64,000 bases of DNA from Rhizobium sp. GTDB lineage: Bacteria; Pseudomonadota; Alphaproteobacteria; Rhizobiales; Rhizobiaceae. The DNA lies in NCBI GenBank assembly GCA_019739215.1, contig JAHHDR010000023.1, forward strand, positions 62,001 through 126,000. Direction: 5' to 3'. A program made the translations under genes and the position numbers. The notes under the pieces are model-generated. The model had not been told where the DNA came from. It made no database searches and saw only the letters and a program-made list of their open reading frames with translations. Positions 60,505-64,000 of this stretch are shown piece by piece (the stretch's first letter is position 1; every line of letters begins with the position of its first letter).

Positions 60505-61158
60505 TCAGAGCCCCATGAAGGGAGCAACCTCATTATAGCCGCGCCAGATCATTTCGAGCGCCACATAGAGAATGACGACGAGGCCGACATAGGCGATCCA
60601 GCGATGCTTCTGCAGGAGATTGGCGATGAAGCTGGCCGCGATGCCCATCAGCGCGACCGACAGTACCAGGCCGAAGATCAGGACATTGGGATGGTCGCGG
60701 GCGGCGCCAGCGACCGCCAGAACGTTGTCGAGCGACATGGACACATCGGCGATGACGATCTGCCAGACGGCCTGGCCGAATGTCTTGCGCGGCGTCTTGC
60801 CGGCAATGGCGCCATCCTTGTCGAGATCCGAGTCCTGCAGTGCTTCGTTGGCATCGACTTCATGGCTGTGCGGCGTGCGCAATTCGCGCCACATCTTCCA
60901 GCAGACCCACAGAAGCAGCACGCCGCCCGCGAGCAGCAATCCGACGATCTGCAGCAATTGCGTCGTGGCTGCGGCGAACCCTATTCTGAGCACCGTCGCG
61001 GCGATGATGCCGATCAGGATGACCTTGGAGCGTTGCTCCTTGGGCAGTCCCGCCGCCGCAAGGCCGATGACGATTGCATTGTCCCCGGCCAGAACCAGGT
61101 CGATCATGATAACCTGCAGGAGGGCGGACAAGGCCTCCTGCGTAAAGAATTCACCCAT
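60505..61158 (-). CDS. TerC family integral membrane protein (YjbE-like)
   Basis: 217 residues with seven helices. TerC motifs: VIMIDLVLAGDNAIVIGLAAAGLP and VWQIVIADVSMSLDNVLAVAGAA, each with the paired acidic-Asn residues. TerC proteins take part in metal (Mn) efflux or tellurite resistance. ATG 61158 is preferred to upstream starts because it matches the family N terminus. No yybP-ykoY-type Mn riboswitch was recognised upstream. Confidence 0.93.
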   Translation of the reverse strand: MGEFFTQEALSALLQVIMIDLVLAGDNAIVIGLAAAGLPKEQRSKVILIGIIAATVLRIGFAAATTQLLQIVGLLLAGGVLLLWVCWKMWRELRTPHSHEVDANEALQDSDLDKDGAIAGKTPRKTFGQAVWQIVIADVSMSLDNVLAVAGAARDHPNVLIFGLVLSVALMGIAASFIANLLQKHRWIAYVGLVVILYVALEMIWRGYNEVAPFMGL

Positions 61159-61578
61159 ATGCACGCGCTCCAGTGGGCTGGGGCGCCGGTCTTCGAGGAT
61201 GGCCACTCCTTGTCGTCGACCTCGGCAGGCGCGCAGACAGGATTGCTACAATGTGGTTGAGATCCGGAAGTTGACGGGCACCCGCGTTGAACGATCCCAG
61301 TCCGACATCGCAGCCTCGCGGCTGCCAGAGGGGCCCGGCCCTGGTGCGCGCTACCTACCCCGAACTGCAATCGAAAATCAAGCGCTCGATCGACGTTGAG
61401 ATCTCGACGTCCGCAGCGATGCTCGTGGTGGGGCGGCATTCCGCTCAGACGCGCCGTCGTTCCCGCCGATCGACAGACCGGCATCTCTGAAAGCTGTGCG
61501 GAATTTTGAAGTCGTGCGCCGGAGCGGAGCGAAGTCGAACCCGCGCAATGTGTTGGTGGGCGGCATCGCGCGAAGATG
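61159..61578. other. 420-base gap between the TerC gene and tRNA-Phe
   Basis: No supported gene. A 67-codon open frame at 61287-61490 has low-complexity Arg-rich composition and no ribosome site, so it is not called. Confidence 0.5.
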
Positions 61579-61654
61579 TGGTGCCCGGGACCGGAATCGA
61601 ACCAGTGACACGCGGATTTTCAATCCGCTGCTCTACCAACTGAGCTACCCGGGC
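61579..61654 (-). tRNA. tRNA-Phe (GAA)
   Basis: 76 bases including an encoded CCA (61581-61579 on the minus strand). The acceptor stem GCCCGGG/CCCGGGC pairs fully, the D arm has GCTCAGTTGGTAGAGC, the anticodon loop TTGAAAA carries GAA, and the T arm has GGTTCGATTCC. Its place downstream of yacG matches the usual rhizobial order. Confidence 0.98.
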
Positions 61655-61795
61655 AACCTGGCTGTCTTCACCTCTGAGGTGCCGGAGAATGGTGCGCCCC
61701 GGAAGCGAGGCGGGTTATAGCATCCTGACTTTTTGGCGCAAGCCCCAATTCGACATTTTTTTGACAGGCAGCAAGGTGCTGAAATCGTTTGCCTA

Positions 61796-62011
61796 TCAGT
61801 CCTCGCCGGGCTGCCGTGCAGTGCTTCCGTTCTCCCCTTCCGTGCTCGCTTCGTCGTCTGCAACGGGGATCGCGTAGGCGCCGTTCAGCCAGCGGGAAAG
61901 GTCGAGATTGCGGCAGCGCTCGGAGCAGAACGGATAGCTCTCCCGCGACGACGGCCGGCGGCATTCGGGACAGGGGCGGGCCTTCCGCAGCGGTTCGACA
62001 TTGGAGGTCAC
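61796..62011 (-). CDS. yacG: DNA gyrase inhibitor / zinc-binding protein YacG
   Basis: 71 residues with four zinc-ligand cysteines: CPEC near the N terminus and FCSERCRNLDLSRWLNG. YacG binds zinc and inhibits GyrB in E. coli. It starts with GTG immediately after the maf stop. A poly-acidic tail is typical of alphaproteobacterial members. Confidence 0.93.
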   Translation of the reverse strand: MTSNVEPLRKARPCPECRRPSSRESYPFCSERCRNLDLSRWLNGAYAIPVADDEASTEGENGSTARQPGED

Positions 62012-62629
62012 TCAGCCCTCCTGCCACTTCTCATGGAACCCGTAGCCCTCGCCGGTGAGCAACTGGACCGTCTCGAACAGCGGAAGCCCGACCACCGCGG
62101 TGTAGGAACCGGTGAGTTTCTGGATGAAGGTGCCGGCAAAGCCCTGGATTCCATAGCCGCCTGCCTTGCCCCGCCACTCGCCCGAGGCGAGGTAGCTCTT
62201 GAGTTCGATGCCGGACAGCCGCTTGAAGCGGACCTTGGTTTCGACGACCTTGATGCGCGTCGTGCTTTGCGGCGTGATCAGGCAGATCCCTGTATAGACC
62301 CAGTGGCTGCGGCCCGAGAGCAGGTGGAGCGCGGCCGACGCCTCCTCCAGATATTCGGGCTTGCCGAGGATGCGGCGGCCGACCGCGACGACGGTATCGG
62401 CAGCCAGGATGTAGCTCCCGGCCCATGCGGGATCGGTACGAACTGCCTGGAAAGCGGCCTCGGCCTTGTCATGCGCGAGGCGGCGCGCCAGCGAACGCGG
62501 GTGCTCGGCCCGGCGCGGCGTCTCGTCCAGGTCCATCGGCATGAGTTTGTCGGGCGCGATCCCGGCCTGGGCCAGCAGATCGAGCCTGCGCGGCGAGCCG
62601 GATGCCAATATCAACATTTGTTTCAGCAT
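62012..62629 (-). CDS. maf: Maf-like nucleotide pyrophosphatase
   Basis: 205 residues: LILASGSPRRLDLL, ARRLAHDKAEAA, YILAADTVVAVGRRILGKP, ALHLLSGRSHWVYTG and GKAGGYGIQGFAGTFIQKLTGSYTAVVGLPL, the Maf/YhdE/YceF set with Ser-Arg and Asp active-site residues. It hydrolyses non-canonical or canonical nucleoside triphosphates and is linked to septum regulation. Abuts yacG; infA is 24 bases upstream. Confidence 0.96.
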   Translation of the reverse strand: MLKQMLILASGSPRRLDLLAQAGIAPDKLMPMDLDETPRRAEHPRSLARRLAHDKAEAAFQAVRTDPAWAGSYILAADTVVAVGRRILGKPEYLEEASAALHLLSGRSHWVYTGICLITPQSTTRIKVVETKVRFKRLSGIELKSYLASGEWRGKAGGYGIQGFAGTFIQKLTGSYTAVVGLPLFETVQLLTGEGYGFHEKWQEG

Positions 62630-62653
62630 TGCCGATCCCGCCCAGCGGAAGTC

Positions 62654-62872
62654 TTACTTGAAGCGGTAGGTAATGCGGCCCTTGGTCAAATCGTAGGGCG
62701 TCATTTCCACGAGCACCTTGTCACCTGCCAGGACGCGGATGCGATTCTTGCGCATGCGGCCGGCGGTGTGCGCGATGATCTCGTGCTCGTTTTCGAGTTT
62801 GACGCGGAACGTGGCATTCGGCAGCAATTCGGTTACGACGCCCGGAAATTCCAGAACTTCTTCTTTCGCCAT
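62654..62872 (-). CDS. infA: Translation initiation factor IF-1
   Basis: 72 residues of the S1/OB fold: [47 protein letters not shown] and [15 protein letters not shown]. Essential factor occupying the ribosomal A site in initiation. The sequence is entirely canonical, and the order UPF0262 - phosphatase - infA - maf is conserved in Rhizobiales. Confidence 0.98.
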   Translation of the reverse strand: MAKEEVLEFPGVVTELLPNATFRVKLENEHEIIAHTAGRMRKNRIRVLAGDKVLVEMTPYDLTKGRITYRFK

Positions 62873-63029
62873 ATTTGGGATGTCTTCCTAGATGATTGTA
62901 CCGGGTCGGCTCGGATGGCCGGTCCCGGAATTGGCGCGGAAACTACACAAAAGCGACTGGCTACTCAACCGCTTGGAAGCGCCTTTTTTTGCGTAATTCG
63001 ACGGCAAGTGCATGAACGCGGGCGATTTG

Positions 63030-63500
63030 TCAGCCGACCCCTCCCGTCCGGGATGCGAGACGGCTTCCGACGAGCTTCGATATATGGTCCCGCACGCCGC
63101 GATAGGCGTCGAGAATCTGCTCGCGCGTCCCGGTCGCGACAGTCGGATCCGGCGTCGGCCAGTATTCGACCTCGACCGGCCAGGACCGGGTCAGTTCGAG
63201 CGCCTTGTGATGGGCCTCGGGGGCAAGCGTCACGATGAGGTCGAAATAGTCGTCCTCGAGGTCGTCGAGGACATGCGGCTGGTGGCGCCCCAGGTCGAGC
63301 CCGATCTCGTCGAGTACCACATCGACGAAGGGGTCGCGCTCGCCGCGCCGGACTCCGGCCGACGCGATATAGACGCTTTTCGGCAGCGCGTCGCGGGCGA
63401 TCGCCTCGGCGATCGGCGAGCGGATGGAATTCATACCGCACATGAAGAGCACCGCGCCCGGCAGTTTGTCCTCGAGGCGTTTGCCGTCGTTCATCGACAT
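63030..63500 (-). CDS. Low-molecular-weight phosphotyrosine phosphatase / arsenate reductase-like protein
   Basis: 156 residues. The P-loop is VLFMCGMNSIRSPIAEA, a C-x5-R motif in which the usual TGN is replaced by GMN. The acid region PDPTVATG is close to the general acid DP of the family. ATG 63500 is chosen; a TTG at 63509 overlapping the upstream stop is an alternative. Function in the conserved UPF0262-infA block is not established; it may be a protein phosphatase. Confidence 0.88.
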   Translation of the reverse strand: MSMNDGKRLEDKLPGAVLFMCGMNSIRSPIAEAIARDALPKSVYIASAGVRRGERDPFVDVVLDEIGLDLGRHQPHVLDDLEDDYFDLIVTLAPEAHHKALELTRSWPVEVEYWPTPDPTVATGTREQILDAYRGVRDHISKLVGSRLASRTGGVG

Positions 63501-63505
63501 CGCGC

Positions 63506-63979
63506 TCAACCTCGCCAGTAAAGGACGCAGACGAGGGTGAAAAGCCGCCGCGCGGTGTCGAAATCGATGGCGATCTTGCCGGATAGCCGGTCCTGGAGCG
63601 TCTGGGAGCCTTCGTTGTGGATCCCGCGGCGCCCCATGTCGATCGCCTCGATCTGCGACGGCGTGGATGAGCGGATGGCCTGGTAATAGCTCTCGCAGAT
63701 CATGAAGTAGTCCTTGATGATCCGGCGGAAGGGCGTGAGCGAAAGGATATGCGTCGCCACCAGTTCACCCGCCTCGGTCGAGACGGCCAGGACCAGTTTC
63801 TGGTCCATGAGCGAGAGCTTCAGGTGATAGGGGCCTCCCGAATGCCCAAGCGGCTCAAAGGCGTTCTCCTCGAGCAGGTCGAAGATGGCCACCGCACGCT
63901 CATGCTCGACATCGGGGGTCGAACGTCCGATCGACTCGTCGAGCACGACGTCCGTGAGCCGGTGCGTGCCCCTGGTCAT
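63506..63979 (-). CDS. UPF0262 family protein
   Basis: 157 residues with the UPF0262 pattern: [87 protein letters not shown]. It is an alphaproteobacterial protein of unknown function found next to hisD and the phosphatase gene. hisD would be expected immediately beyond the right edge of the window. Confidence 0.95.
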   Translation of the reverse strand: MTRGTHRLTDVVLDESIGRSTPDVEHERAVAIFDLLEENAFEPLGHSGGPYHLKLSLMDQKLVLAVSTEAGELVATHILSLTPFRRIIKDYFMICESYYQAIRSSTPSQIEAIDMGRRGIHNEGSQTLQDRLSGKIAIDFDTARRLFTLVCVLYWRG

Positions 63980-64000
63980 CCCGTCACGCCTCCGGGTTCA

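Noticed and set aside
61159..61260. A yybP-ykoY manganese riboswitch upstream of the TerC gene.
   Set aside because: None of the conserved paired loops could be recognised in the short upstream region.
61287..61490. A 67-codon open frame in the gap before tRNA-Phe.
   Set aside because: Arg/Ser-rich composition, no ribosome site, no family resemblance.
1..64000. CRISPR arrays, insertion sequences, prophage or plasmid maintenance genes.
   Set aside because: No regularly spaced repeats, transposase, integrase, phage structural or replication genes were seen; the tRNA-Phe has no integrase next to it.

Overview
The window is from a high-GC alphaproteobacterium, almost certainly Rhizobiales (Hyphomicrobiales). 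Three things point there: a PhyR-NepR-EcfG general stress response locus with textbook EcfG promoters, a DUF982 protein, and the rhizobial block UPF0262 - LMW phosphatase-like - infA - maf - yacG - tRNA-Phe at the right end. No phage, IS element, CRISPR array or rRNA was seen.

Layout. 0-7.4 kb: general stress response. It holds two kinases and a response regulator, nepR-ecfG, small stress genes (DUF1328, CsbD, DUF883, holin-like), phyR and an HWE kinase; the stress genes, nepR-ecfG and phyR sit behind GGAAC-N16/17-CGTT promoters. 7.4-9.6 kb: zinc metallopeptidase-like protein and AI-2E-type transporter. 9.7-21 kb: a divergent amino-sugar (MurNAc/GlcNAc) regulon. Leftward: MurQ, ABC importer, Gfo/Idh oxidoreductase. 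Rightward: BadF-type kinase, GntR regulator, SIS deaminase-like enzyme, NagA, TolB-like beta-propeller. 21.2-28.8 kb: giant alpha-2-macroglobulin plus PBP1C. 28.9-39.4 kb: kinases, stand-alone receivers, a LuxR-type regulator, an acyltransferase and a GGDEF-EAL protein. 39.5-48.5 kb: small stress or envelope proteins, 3-methyladenine glycosylase, a coiled-coil/DUF4189 membrane protein, DUF982, SLC13-type permease, LysR plus an interrupted epimerase. 48.8-60.1 kb: a long leftward operon with two GMC flavoenzymes carrying a Cys triad like that of [3Fe-4S] FAD-glucose dehydrogenases, two FAD-SLDH small subunits, a VioB-like ferritin-domain protein, two TIM-barrel isomerases, a GH15 glucoamylase-like protein and a heme-protein-like barrel. 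60.5-64 kb: TerC and the conserved housekeeping block.

Functional logic. The stress promoters place nepR-ecfG, phyR and several small envelope or DNA-stress genes in one regulon; a further perfect promoter at 44.2 kb drives DUF982. The 9.7-21 kb cluster encodes a complete PTS-independent route from imported MurNAc/GlcNAc to fructose-6-P, with two matching operator-like elements flanking the divergent promoters. The 49-60 kb operon is the best candidate for an undescribed system: paired dehydrogenases without export signals, with TIM-barrel enzymes resembling those of oxidative (3-keto) glycoside cleavage.

Caveat. At least ten genes are broken by a single extra base in a homopolymer, and each returns to a family-typical full-length protein when that base is removed. 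Six of these lie in the first 6 kb. Sequencing error is the simplest explanation, but the clustering in stress-response genes needs a read-level check.
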